Below are positions 1 to 6,674 of a stretch of DNA of 15,347 nt, in pieces (position 1 is the stretch's first letter; each line of letters opens with the position of its first letter). The notes beneath the pieces were generated by a model, which saw only the letters and a program-made list of their open reading frames with translations, was not told the origin of the DNA and searched no databases. Position numbers and translations under genes: made by a program. Origin of the DNA: Lentisphaerota bacterium (GTDB lineage: Bacteria > Verrucomicrobiota > Kiritimatiellia > RFP12 > UBA1067); the NCBI GenBank assembly GCA_015061765.1, contig SUVZ01000042.1, positions 1 through 15,347 of the forward strand. The letters run 5' to 3'.

Positions 1-2
1 GT

Positions 3-122
3 GGCGGTGTGCGCGCTTTTGGGTGCACGAGCCATGGGGCCGCGAGAATCCGCAGGCAAACGCGATTCCTGACCGTGTTTCTGGTGTTTGCGGTCATATG
101 GTTTGTTCTTTGGCTGTTCTGA
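3..122 (+). CDS. C-terminal end of a membrane protein (5' part outside window)
   Basis: This frame is open from the first base of the window and ends with TGA at 120-122. The last ~39 codons are basic (ARIRRQTR) and then strongly hydrophobic (FLTVFLVFAVIWFVLWLF), which reads as a terminal transmembrane helix with positive residues before it. The stop is 23 bases before the prmC start, so the two genes probably share a transcript. The family cannot be recognised from this tail. A competing frame runs straight into prmC, but its residues look non-coding and the prmC start with a Shine-Dalgarno lies further in. Confidence 0.45.
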   Translation, partial: GGVRAFGCTSHGAARIRRQTRFLTVFLVFAVIWFVLWLF

Positions 123-145
123 ACGATTCAGGGAGTTCATCTCGC

Positions 146-1039
146 ATGGCAGAAGCGACCAATAAGACGACTACTTGGAGTGATGTGATCGGTCTTGCCG
201 CCGGCTATCTTGAACGGCATGAAGTTCCCGACCCGCATATTGCCGCCGAACTCCTTGCCGCTCGCCTTTTGCGCATCGGCCGTGGCTTTCTGGCTTCGCA
301 TATGCAGAAGACGGTGCCGGAGGCGCATTTGGAGGCCATGCGCCGAGGAATGATGCGGCTTGTAAAGGGCGAGCCGGTGCAGTATGTGCTTGGCGAGTGG
401 GATTTCCGAACACTGACGCTTAAGTGCGACAGGAGGGCCCTTATACCGCGCCCCGAGACGGAAGAGCTTGTGGAAAGGGTGCTCAAGCATCTCCGGGCGA
501 ACTATGGGCCGTCCGGAAAGGCTCCGTTTGTGGTCGACGTGGGAACAGGCAGCGGATGTATAATCCTGAGCCTGGCGAAAGAGTTCGGACATGGCGTGTT
601 CCTTGGCACTGACATTTCTGCCGAGGCCATATCTCTCGCAAGGGAGAATGCCGAGTTATGTGACTTGAAGGATGCCGTTAGCCTGGTGGTGTCTGACGGC
701 CTTGACGAATTTGATCCCGAATCGGTTGATGTGATAGTTTCTAATCCGCCATACATCACGTCCGCAGACTGCGAAAGTCTCGATCCGCGCGTCAAGGATT
801 TTGAGCCGCGGAGTGCGCTCGATGGCGGTGTTTCCGGTTTGGACTTCTATGAGCGTTTCATCGGCGACGCAATGAACGTCCTCAAGCCTGGCGGCGCGCT
901 TTTCTTTGAGATTGGCGAGGGACAGGGCGAAGCCTTGCGTGAGATGTTCGAGTCGTATGGATTTAGGGATGTGCTGATCGAGAGGGACTTTGCCGGACAT
1001 GATCGCTATGCTTCCGGCAGACTCTGTCAATTGGCCTGA
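146..1039 (+). CDS. prmC: Peptide chain release factor N5-glutamine methyltransferase
   Basis: PrmC (HemK) methylates the glutamine of the GGQ motif in release factors RF1 and RF2 in the cytoplasm, using S-adenosylmethionine. The 297-residue product has the family's helical N-terminal domain (about 1-100) and then a Rossmann methyltransferase domain. The linker motif LIPRPETEELVE precedes the SAM-binding loop DVGTGSG at about residues 131-137, and the family signature NPPYI starts at residue 200. ATG 146 was chosen because GGGAG at 131-135 lies ten bases upstream and the product then has normal length; an in-frame ATG at 23 would add 41 residues of unlikely sequence. PrmC often follows prfA, but the fragment upstream here is a membrane protein. 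Confidence 0.93.
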   Translation: MAEATNKTTTWSDVIGLAAGYLERHEVPDPHIAAELLAARLLRIGRGFLASHMQKTVPEAHLEAMRRGMMRLVKGEPVQYVLGEWDFRTLTLKCDRRALIPRPETEELVERVLKHLRANYGPSGKAPFVVDVGTGSGCIILSLAKEFGHGVFLGTDISAEAISLARENAELCDLKDAVSLVVSDGLDEFDPESVDVIVSNPPYITSADCESLDPRVKDFEPRSALDGGVSGLDFYERFIGDAMNVLKPGGALFFEIGEGQGEALREMFESYGFRDVLIERDFAGHDRYASGRLCQLA

Positions 1040-1055
1040 TCCCAAACTCGCCTCC

Positions 1056-1070
1056 ATCCGCGCCGCGGAT
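1056..1070 (+). terminator. Hairpin after prmC, possible weak terminator
   Basis: ATCCGCG-C-CGCGGAT is a perfect inverted repeat starting 17 bases after the prmC stop. It can form a 6-bp GC-rich stem with a 3-base loop. Only TCCGCTTT follows, so the U-tract is poor and intrinsic termination is uncertain. Confidence 0.35.
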
Positions 1071-1240
1071 TCCGCTTTATGCCATCGGCATTGTTGCTCA
1101 TGTTGTCGCATGTGGAGCCTTCATATGCAACATCCTGGAGGTCTTTTCTGCGTATGTCACTGCTCCTGCGCTCCGCATTTGAATTGTTCCAAGGGGGCGC
1201 CTCGGTTTTGAAATCTACACGACACAAACACGGAGAATTA

Positions 1241-1249
1241 TGGTACAAT
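1241..1249 (+). promoter_or_regulatory. Extended -10 promoter in the prmC-araC gap
   Basis: TGGTACAAT matches an extended -10 (TGn plus TATAAT with one difference). No good -35 is seen at 16-18 bases upstream. It precedes a Shine-Dalgarno-like AAAGGCGGGAG and an ATG at 1296. Its form matches the other -10 boxes in this window. Confidence 0.4.
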
Positions 1250-1295
1250 ACGTGCTTTCTTGAGAGAAATGCACCCTTGAACAAAGGCGGGAGAC

Positions 1296-1445
1296 ATGGC
1301 GAAATATTCCCCGGACAAAGTGAGCCGCGCAAGCGGTCGCCAGAGGGGTGCGCCTCGTTCGTCTGCAATTTGCAGTAGTTCCGATATTTTGATTGCATCG
1401 TCCCCCTGTCTTCTCTCTCACTCGCTTCCCTGTCCGCCCGATTGA
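1296..1445 (+). CDS. Small ORF, 49 codons, unknown
   Basis: A 49-residue reading frame starts at ATG 1296, preceded by AAAGGCGGGAG and by a TGGTACAAT box about 45 bases upstream, so it has a plausible transcription and translation start. It begins MAKYSPDKVSRASGRQRGAP, which is basic and hydrophilic, then becomes a Ser/Cys/Pro-rich stretch with no visible motif and ends just before the araC promoter. I do not recognise it. It may be a true small protein, a leader, or the first codons of a gene whose 3' part was lost. The remaining gap (1071-1240) shows no supported gene. Confidence 0.25.
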   Translation: MAKYSPDKVSRASGRQRGAPRSSAICSSSDILIASSPCLLSHSLPCPPD

Positions 1446-1462
1446 TTGGCTCTGGCAATTTA

Positions 1463-1471
1463 TGGTATCAT
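1463..1471 (+). promoter_or_regulatory. araC promoter, extended -10
   Basis: TGGTATCAT is an extended -10 one base from TGnTATAAT. TTGATT at 1442-1447 could be the -35, with an 18-base spacer. The box ends 13 bases before the araC ATG, so a transcript would begin only about 5-8 bases before the start codon, leaving almost no leader and no room for a Shine-Dalgarno. Confidence 0.5.
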
Positions 1472-1484
1472 CCCGCTTTAGGCA

Positions 1485-2363
1485 ATGAAGTTCGATAATA
1501 GCTACCTGGCGGTGTACAAGCCAATTGATTCGTTCGACTTGGCTTGGGGCATCAAGGTGACGGATGCTGGTTTCACCAATATCCGCCAGGGCGACGCATA
1601 TCCTCCTTCACATCATCCTCGCGCATTCATGTTCAGATGGGAGAAGGGGCGTCGTCTGGAGAACTACCAGATTGTTTTCATCGGGCATGGAAGGGGGGAA
1701 CTGGAGACCGAGCATGGCGGGCGTGTCGATATTGAAGCAGGCGACGTGTTTGTTCTCCACCCGGGAGAGTGGCACAGGTACCGCCCCGATCCCAGGACGG
1801 GATGGACCGAGCGCTGGTGCGGATTCACAGGGTCTTATGCGGCCCGGATCGCAGGCGCGTTTTTTCCGCTGAAGCATCCCGTTCTGAAGGGCGCCGATTC
1901 CACCCGGATTCGGCGTCGCCTGCGTACAATCGCGGAACTGTTCAATCGCGGGCAGACAGCGCTTGTGCCTTCGCTTGTCGCGGAATCCGTAGGCCTGTTG
2001 GCTGATTTGTCTCCACTGGGCGTTGCAAGAGGCCGACCATATTCAGACGCGATAGATAAATCCTGCGACGAGCTGCTGAGACTCAGCGCCAAAAATGTCG
2101 ACCTTGAAGAAATGGCTCTGCGCCACGGCATGAGTTATCCGCTCTTTCGCCGCGAATTCAAGGCGCAGACAGGCTTTTCCCCTCATGCCTATGTAATCGC
2201 CTTTCGGCTAAATAAAGCGAAGTCGCTCCTGAGGAACAGCGAAATGTCAATCCGGGGAATAGCCAAGGCGATAGGCTTTTCGTCGCTTGCCTACTTTTCG
2301 GCCGTATTCCAGCGGCACGAGGGCGTTTCGCCGCGTGAATGGCGGTCGAAGAACGGCCTCTGA
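1485..2363 (+). CDS. AraC-family transcriptional regulator
   Basis: The 292-residue product has an N-terminal cupin-like sensor domain (about 20-130, including GDVFVLHPGEWHRYRPD, typical of AraC ligand pockets). It has a C-terminal pair of helix-turn-helix motifs (about 205-290): the first around LEEMALRHGMSYPLFRREF, the second around SIRGIAKAIGFSSLAYFSAVF, ending with SPREWR, the usual AraC tail. It probably senses a sugar and activates the operon starting 140 bases downstream in the same direction, where two direct repeats spaced as AraC half-sites occur. The start ATG has only TAGG ahead of it and lies within ~13 bases of the -10 box, so the mRNA is close to leaderless. Function is secure at family level; the ligand is unknown. 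Confidence 0.93.
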   Translation: MKFDNSYLAVYKPIDSFDLAWGIKVTDAGFTNIRQGDAYPPSHHPRAFMFRWEKGRRLENYQIVFIGHGRGELETEHGGRVDIEAGDVFVLHPGEWHRYRPDPRTGWTERWCGFTGSYAARIAGAFFPLKHPVLKGADSTRIRRRLRTIAELFNRGQTALVPSLVAESVGLLADLSPLGVARGRPYSDAIDKSCDELLRLSAKNVDLEEMALRHGMSYPLFRREFKAQTGFSPHAYVIAFRLNKAKSLLRNSEMSIRGIAKAIGFSSLAYFSAVFQRHEGVSPREWRSKNGL

Positions 2364-2386
2364 CCTTGATGCGGCATGGAAGAGCC

Positions 2387-2417
2387 GTAGCAAAAATCTA
2401 AACTTTGTAGCAGAAAT
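2387..2417 (+). promoter_or_regulatory. Tandem direct-repeat operator for the AraC-type regulator
   Basis: GTAGCAAAAAT (2387-2397) and GTAGCAGAAAT (2407-2417) agree in 10 of 11 bases and start exactly 20 bp apart, two helical turns. Two same-face direct half-sites are the classic arrangement bound by AraC-family proteins. Relative to the -10 box at 2447-2452, the proximal copy falls near -42 to -52, where class II activators contact RNA polymerase. No good -35 hexamer is present, which fits an activator-dependent promoter. Binding by the regulator encoded just upstream is an inference. Confidence 0.6.
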
Positions 2418-2443
2418 TGTGTCTATCATGCTGCATTGCCCTG

Positions 2444-2452
2444 TAGTATAAT
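2444..2452 (+). promoter_or_regulatory. -10 box of the sugar-utilisation operon
   Basis: TAGTATAAT contains a perfect TATAAT (2447-2452). No recognisable -35 hexamer occurs at 16-18 bases upstream. Transcription would start near 2459, about 44 bases before the chosen isomerase ATG. Confidence 0.55.
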
Positions 2453-2502
2453 GCCGGCTGTCAACTGACAAAAGGTTGTTCATCGTCATTCGAGAACTCG
2501 AG

Positions 2503-4017
2503 ATGGGATCAGAAGATTTGTTTCATAAATGTAAAATTGGGCGCGTGCGCGTCGGACTCTACACGACGGGGCTCAAGGCGTACTGGCCGCAGTTCGCCGG
2601 GCTGAAGGAACGGCTCGAAGGCTACGGGCGCTTTGTCGCCGGGGAGCTTTCGTCTGTCGCCGGGGCGGAAGTGTTCAACTTCGGCCTCGTCGATTGCTCC
2701 GAAAAGGGGATCGAGGCCGGCGAATACTTCCAGCGCAATCTCTGCGACATCGTGTTCCAGCACATCGGCACGTATGTGACAAGCGATTCCGTCCTGCCGG
2801 TCCACCAGATATGCAAGGCGCCGACGGTCATACTCAATCTCCAGCCGTCCGTGCAGGTGAACTACGCGAAGACGACGACGGGCGAATGGCTCGCACACTG
2901 CAACGCCTGCCCCGCGCCGGAAATCGCCAACGCCTTCAACCGCGCCGGGATTCCGTTCCGCGTGGTATCCGGACTTCTCGGACTCGGGGAGACGCCCGCG
3001 GTTTCGATGGCGGACGAGACGACCGCCGGCCGGCCGGAGGCCGTGCGCGCCTGGCGCGAAATCCGCGAATGGGTGCGCGCGGCGCATGTCAAGGCCGCGC
3101 TGTCCCGCGCGCGTTTCGGCTTCCTCGGCAACAACTACTCCGGGATGCTCGACATGTATTCCGATTTTACGATGCTCCAGGGCGCCGCCGGAATCCACGT
3201 CGAATTGCTTGAAATGTGCGATCTCGCCAAGCGCCTTGCAGCCGTTTCGGATGCCGATGTCTCCCGCAAGTTAGACGAGATAAAGGACATGTTTGAGATA
3301 TCGGAGGATTCTCCTTCCGATCCGCTTGCACACCGCCCGACGCAGGAACAGCTAGACTGGAGTGCGCGCGTCGCCGCCGCGCAGGAACGCATTGTAACGG
3401 ACTTCGGCCTCGACGCGCTCGCCTACTATTACCACGGCGCGGACGGCAACGACTACGAACGGCTCCAGAGCGGCTTCATCGTCGGTCATTCGCTCCTTAC
3501 GGCGCGCGGCGTCCCCTGCGCCGGCGAGGGCGACCTCAAGACCGCGCTCGCCATGAAAATATGCGATATCCTTGGTGTTGGCGGCAGTTTCTGCGAAATC
3601 GTGACTACGGACTACCTGCGCGGCACGATTCTTATGGGGCATGACGGGCCTTTCCATCTTGCCATCGCAAAAGGCCGTCCCATCCTGCGCGGTCTCGGCC
3701 TCTACCACGGAAAGCGCGGCAGCGGCGTATCGGTCGAGGCGAAAGTGAAGGACGGCCCCGTGACCACGCTCGGCGTCACGCAAACCGGCGACGGCAAACT
3801 AAAGTTCATTGTCACCGAAGCCGAGGCCACCGACGACGAAATCATGGCCATCGGCAACACGCAGACGCACGTGCGCCTCGCCACCTCCCCCGATTCATGG
3901 TACGAGCGCTGGCTCATGGAAGCGCCTACCCATCACTTCGCAATGTCCGTCGGCCACAACGCCGCGCTCTTCCGCAAGGTCGCCGACCTTCTCGGCATCC
4001 CGTTCTCAATGGTGTAG
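2503..4017 (+). CDS. L-fucose/L-arabinose isomerase-family protein
   Basis: This is a 504-residue cytoplasmic protein of the ketol isomerase superfamily that interconverts aldoses such as L-fucose or L-arabinose and their ketoses, using a divalent metal. The family signature GEGDLKTA carries Glu342; Glu365 (GGSFCE), His380 (MGHDGPFH) and His477/478 (THHFAMSVGHN) follow at the spacing of the metal ligands of arabinose isomerase, so the active site looks complete. The substrate cannot be assigned; the downstream GH106 enzyme suggests a deoxy-sugar or another released monosaccharide. ATG 2503 is chosen; TTG 2476 is in frame but AAAGG abuts it with no spacing. It is the first gene after the AraC-type operator, and 31 bases separate it from the next gene. 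Confidence 0.82.
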   Translation: MGSEDLFHKCKIGRVRVGLYTTGLKAYWPQFAGLKERLEGYGRFVAGELSSVAGAEVFNFGLVDCSEKGIEAGEYFQRNLCDIVFQHIGTYVTSDSVLPVHQICKAPTVILNLQPSVQVNYAKTTTGEWLAHCNACPAPEIANAFNRAGIPFRVVSGLLGLGETPAVSMADETTAGRPEAVRAWREIREWVRAAHVKAALSRARFGFLGNNYSGMLDMYSDFTMLQGAAGIHVELLEMCDLAKRLAAVSDADVSRKLDEIKDMFEISEDSPSDPLAHRPTQEQLDWSARVAAAQERIVTDFGLDALAYYYHGADGNDYERLQSGFIVGHSLLTARGVPCAGEGDLKTALAMKICDILGVGGSFCEIVTTDYLRGTILMGHDGPFHLAIAKGRPILRGLGLYHGKRGSGVSVEAKVKDGPVTTLGVTQTGDGKLKFIVTEAEATDDEIMAIGNTQTHVRLATSPDSWYERWLMEAPTHHFAMSVGHNAALFRKVADLLGIPFSMV

Positions 4018-4048
4018 GCATAAGGATAAATCAGAAAGGAAAACGAAA

Positions 4049-4552
4049 ATGAACAAACTGACAATGATTCTCGGCGCGGCGAGCTGCTTGGCGACGGCAT
4101 CCACTCCGTCGCTTGCGGCGACGTACACGGATGTACGCAACAACATAACTTACACATATTCCGTCAACAGCGACGGCGCAAACACCGTCACCCTTGGTGC
4201 TGGCGGAAACAACAACCCGTGCATCGCAACTTCATCGGCGCTCGACGCCGCAGACATTCCATGGACGTTTTCCGTTGGGGGCGTCAACTATACCGTGACG
4301 AGGCTTGCCGACCGTGCTTTCCAGGGTTGCTCGAAAATCACGGGTGACCTCGTCGTTTCCGCGACCGTGAAACATCTCGGCCAGTTCGCTTTCCAGAATT
4401 GCACGGGTCTTGCCGGGTCGATCGAAGCCGGCTGCTCGCCTCTGATGGAACGGGGTGCGTTCTGGAACTGCAACGCTAAGACCGCGCACGGCGCTTTAGG
4501 GGTTCGACAGCCTTTTGCAAAGGTGGATATTTCAGGGAGGACGCAATATTGA
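4049..4552 (+). CDS. Secreted BspA-type leucine-rich-repeat protein, short, probably 3'-truncated
   Basis: The 167-residue product begins with a clear signal peptide (MNKLTMILGAASCLATASTPSLAA) and continues with BspA/LRR_5-type repeats: LADRAFQGCSKIT, LGQFAFQNCTGL and MERGAFWNC, each with the family's AF..C core. Such proteins are cell-surface adhesion or binding proteins and usually carry many more repeats. Here the pattern stops abruptly after the third AFWNC (about 4470), and the last ~25 residues look unrelated. A group II intron 3' end lies just downstream, so an insertion or deletion probably removed the rest. The start is supported by AAAGGA at 4035-4040, eight bases before ATG. It sits 31 bases after the isomerase stop. 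Confidence 0.7.
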   Translation: MNKLTMILGAASCLATASTPSLAATYTDVRNNITYTYSVNSDGANTVTLGAGGNNNPCIATSSALDAADIPWTFSVGGVNYTVTRLADRAFQGCSKITGDLVVSATVKHLGQFAFQNCTGLAGSIEAGCSPLMERGAFWNCNAKTAHGALGVRQPFAKVDISGRTQY

Positions 4553-4637
4553 CAGTGGAAAATGCGTATGACAGGATATGCGCTTGACAAATAAAGAAAG
4601 GAGAAAGTCCATGACAACGGGGAAAGCACTCAAAGGA

Positions 4638-4715
4638 AAGCCGTATGTGGGAAATCCATACGTACGGTTTAACGAAGAGGATACCGCATCGGCGAGGCGC
4701 GGGTCTTCACTCTAC
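4638..4715 (+). mobile_element. Group II intron 3' end (domains V and VI), fragment
   Basis: Domain V is seen at 4639-4669. The catalytic triad AGC (4639-4641) opens arm AGCCGTA, which pairs with TACGGTT (4663-4669). CG (4661-4662) is the two-base bulge, and the upper stem TGTGG/CCATA (4646-4650, 4656-4660) is capped by GAAAT. Domain VI follows: GAAGA (4674-4678) pairs with TCTTC (4704-4708), an inner CCGC pairs with GCGG (4684-4687, 4699-4702), and A4709 sits as the branch-point adenosine. The 3' splice site is then likely after CTCTAC at 4715. No intron reverse transcriptase and no convincing 5' end are present, so this appears to be a remnant, probably 5'-truncated; its left limit is not resolved. 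The segment is also open in the frame of the next gene. Confidence 0.8.
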
Positions 4716-4742
4716 AAAACCAGGACACAATTTCTCAGCGTC

Positions 4743-6659
4743 ATGAATGTTAGGGGGGTAACTTTCGCCATTCTTGTTGCCACACTCGTCTGTGGCAGCA
4801 CGCGGGCGTCCGTCTTTTGCACCCAGAACGGCGCCACGCTGACCGTCCGCGCCACCTCCGACGAGGCCGGCAAGGGGCTGGTCCTGCTGTGGGACGACAC
4901 GGAGACGAGCGGCGTTTTCGCGAACACCAATGTCGTCTGCGACGCCGTGTCATCGGAAGGCGGCTCGTATGATTTCGACCTCGCGACCGCTGGCGTCCCC
5001 AACGGAGCCGTCTGCCGCGTGGCGACGGCCGTCGTTTACAAGCGTCTGGACATGCTCCAGATGACCGGCACACGCGCATACGTCGATACCGGCATCAAGG
5101 GAAAGGATGTTTACGGTCTCCGTTTCGGTTTCTATCCGACCGCGAAGAGCGGCACTGGGGCAAGCGATTTTTACTGCGCCATCAACTGCGGCAAGAACAA
5201 TGGCACGGGAACCATTGCCAATCGCGGCGGATTCCTGGTCGGCGTGGGAAGCACGCAGGAAATCACGCAGTTCAGGTTCTATTGGCGGGGCGAAAACCAC
5301 AACTCCGCAAATGATTGGGCCGACCGCGTCAGCACGGAGCAGATCAACGAATACGCCTTCACCAACGGCATCGCCACGTTGAACGGAACGTTGATGAGAA
5401 CGCAGCTCTCAGGCGCGATTTGCACCAACGAACTCAACGTGTTCATCGGCAAAACCGCCTACACGGCCGCTAACATCCCATATTCCCTCTACGGCTGGTG
5501 GTCGCACGTGAGTTTCGACGACGCAGATGGCAATCTCCTGCTCGACTACGTCCCCGTCATGAGGGCGTCGGACAGCGTCGTCGGTTTCTGGAACCGCGTC
5601 GGCGGCGGGACGTTCGTGCCGTCGAGCGACACTGGGACGTTCGGTGCCGGGACTCCGACGGGCGAACTGGTTGTTGCGGAGGTGGCGGAGGTCGCGGACT
5701 TCACGCCGGACCGCGCACTGGCGGTTGCGGTTGACGACGGGGTGCTCACTGTGACTGTGCCGTCGGGCCTCGTCGACGAGCGGCTGATTATCGCGTGGGA
5801 TTCGGCGGACATGGGCGGCGACGTCGCCGACTGGGCGAACACCGCCGTCATCGCGGAAAGCGCCGCCGAGGGTGAAACGACGGTGCGACTGGGTCGCCTC
5901 GGCGTCCGCAATGGGCAGTATTTCCGCGTCTTCGCCGCCAACGCCTACCTGCCGCTCGCGACCGTCCAGGCAGCCAAATCAAGAACCTACATCAATACCG
6001 GCATCAAGGACACCGAAGTCTTCGGCGTCCGCTTCGGCTTCTACCACACTGGCATCTCCGCCGGATACCCACCATTCATCGGGACGGAAGACGCGAAGAA
6101 CAAGCCGGGCGACTGGCAGGTGCGAGTTCCGGCGTCAAGTGCGACGGACACCTCGGGCAACGAGAAAAAGTGGGCATACCGTTACCGCTCGACGTCAACC
6201 AAGCAGATTGGCACGCTTCCCAGCCAGAGCGAGATCAACGAGGCCGCGTTCACAAACGGCGTGTTCACCATCAACGGAACGATCATCGCGAACAGTCTGG
6301 CGTCTGGTTCCGTCGGACTCACCGGGCGCACCATCTTCGTCGGCGCCGCGAACAGGATGCTGAGCAACGGGAATACCGACACAAGCGGCTACGCATACGG
6401 CCACTGGTCGCACGTGAGTTTCGACGACGCGGACGGGAACCGCATCCTCGACTACGTTCCCGCGCGGCGCGTTGCATCGGACGGGACTCCGGGAACTGCG
6501 GGCTTTTACGACCGCGCGACGGCGACGTTCGTCGATTCAAGCGGTTCCGGCGAGTTCACGGCCGGCGAGACGGCCGGAGAAGAAGTCGTCGTGTGCAATT
6601 CGTCGAGCGAAGCGACGCTCGTCTCGGACATCCCTGGTCTCATGATCATCATCCAGTAA
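4743..6659 (+). CDS. Secreted protein with two tandem ~300-residue repeat domains
   Basis: From ATG 4743 the 638-residue product starts with a good signal peptide (MNVRGVTFAILVATLVCGSTRAS). It then contains two homologous domains offset by 302 residues. Both show a Y(V/I)(D/N)TGIK...(Y/F)G(L/V)RFGFY block and an almost identical WSHVSFDDADGN block (DNA from 5499 and from 6405). The blocks and beta-rich character resemble concanavalin/LamG-like modules, but no catalytic motif is seen and I do not recognise the family. Another in-frame ATG at 4611 has a strong Shine-Dalgarno (AAAGGAG, 4597-4603), but the added 44 residues are translated group II intron domains V and VI. Translation from 4611 cannot be excluded. 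It is followed 15 bases later by the GH106 gene. Confidence 0.7.
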   Translation: MNVRGVTFAILVATLVCGSTRASVFCTQNGATLTVRATSDEAGKGLVLLWDDTETSGVFANTNVVCDAVSSEGGSYDFDLATAGVPNGAVCRVATAVVYKRLDMLQMTGTRAYVDTGIKGKDVYGLRFGFYPTAKSGTGASDFYCAINCGKNNGTGTIANRGGFLVGVGSTQEITQFRFYWRGENHNSANDWADRVSTEQINEYAFTNGIATLNGTLMRTQLSGAICTNELNVFIGKTAYTAANIPYSLYGWWSHVSFDDADGNLLLDYVPVMRASDSVVGFWNRVGGGTFVPSSDTGTFGAGTPTGELVVAEVAEVADFTPDRALAVAVDDGVLTVTVPSGLVDERLIIAWDSADMGGDVADWANTAVIAESAAEGETTVRLGRLGVRNGQYFRVFAANAYLPLATVQAAKSRTYINTGIKDTEVFGVRFGFYHTGISAGYPPFIGTEDAKNKPGDWQVRVPASSATDTSGNEKKWAYRYRSTSTKQIGTLPSQSEINEAAFTNGVFTINGTIIANSLASGSVGLTGRTIFVGAANRMLSNGNTDTSGYAYGHWSHVSFDDADGNRILDYVPARRVASDGTPGTAGFYDRATATFVDSSGSGEFTAGETAGEEVVVCNSSSEATLVSDIPGLMIIIQ

Positions 6660-6674
6660 TAAGGTAAGGCTCAA

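Noticed and set aside
23..145. Extended prmC start at ATG 23
   Set aside because: The added 41 residues have no family similarity, and ATG 146 has a well-spaced GGGAG. The upstream bases are better read as the membrane-protein tail in another frame.
4578..4610. ATG 4578 as start of the two-repeat protein
   Set aside because: It has no suitable ribosome site, while ATG 4611 has AAAGGAG and ATG 4743 opens a proper signal peptide.
4470..4638. Remnant of a group II intron reverse transcriptase upstream of domain V
   Set aside because: None of the three plus-strand frames shows RT or maturase motifs; the segment is short and unassigned.
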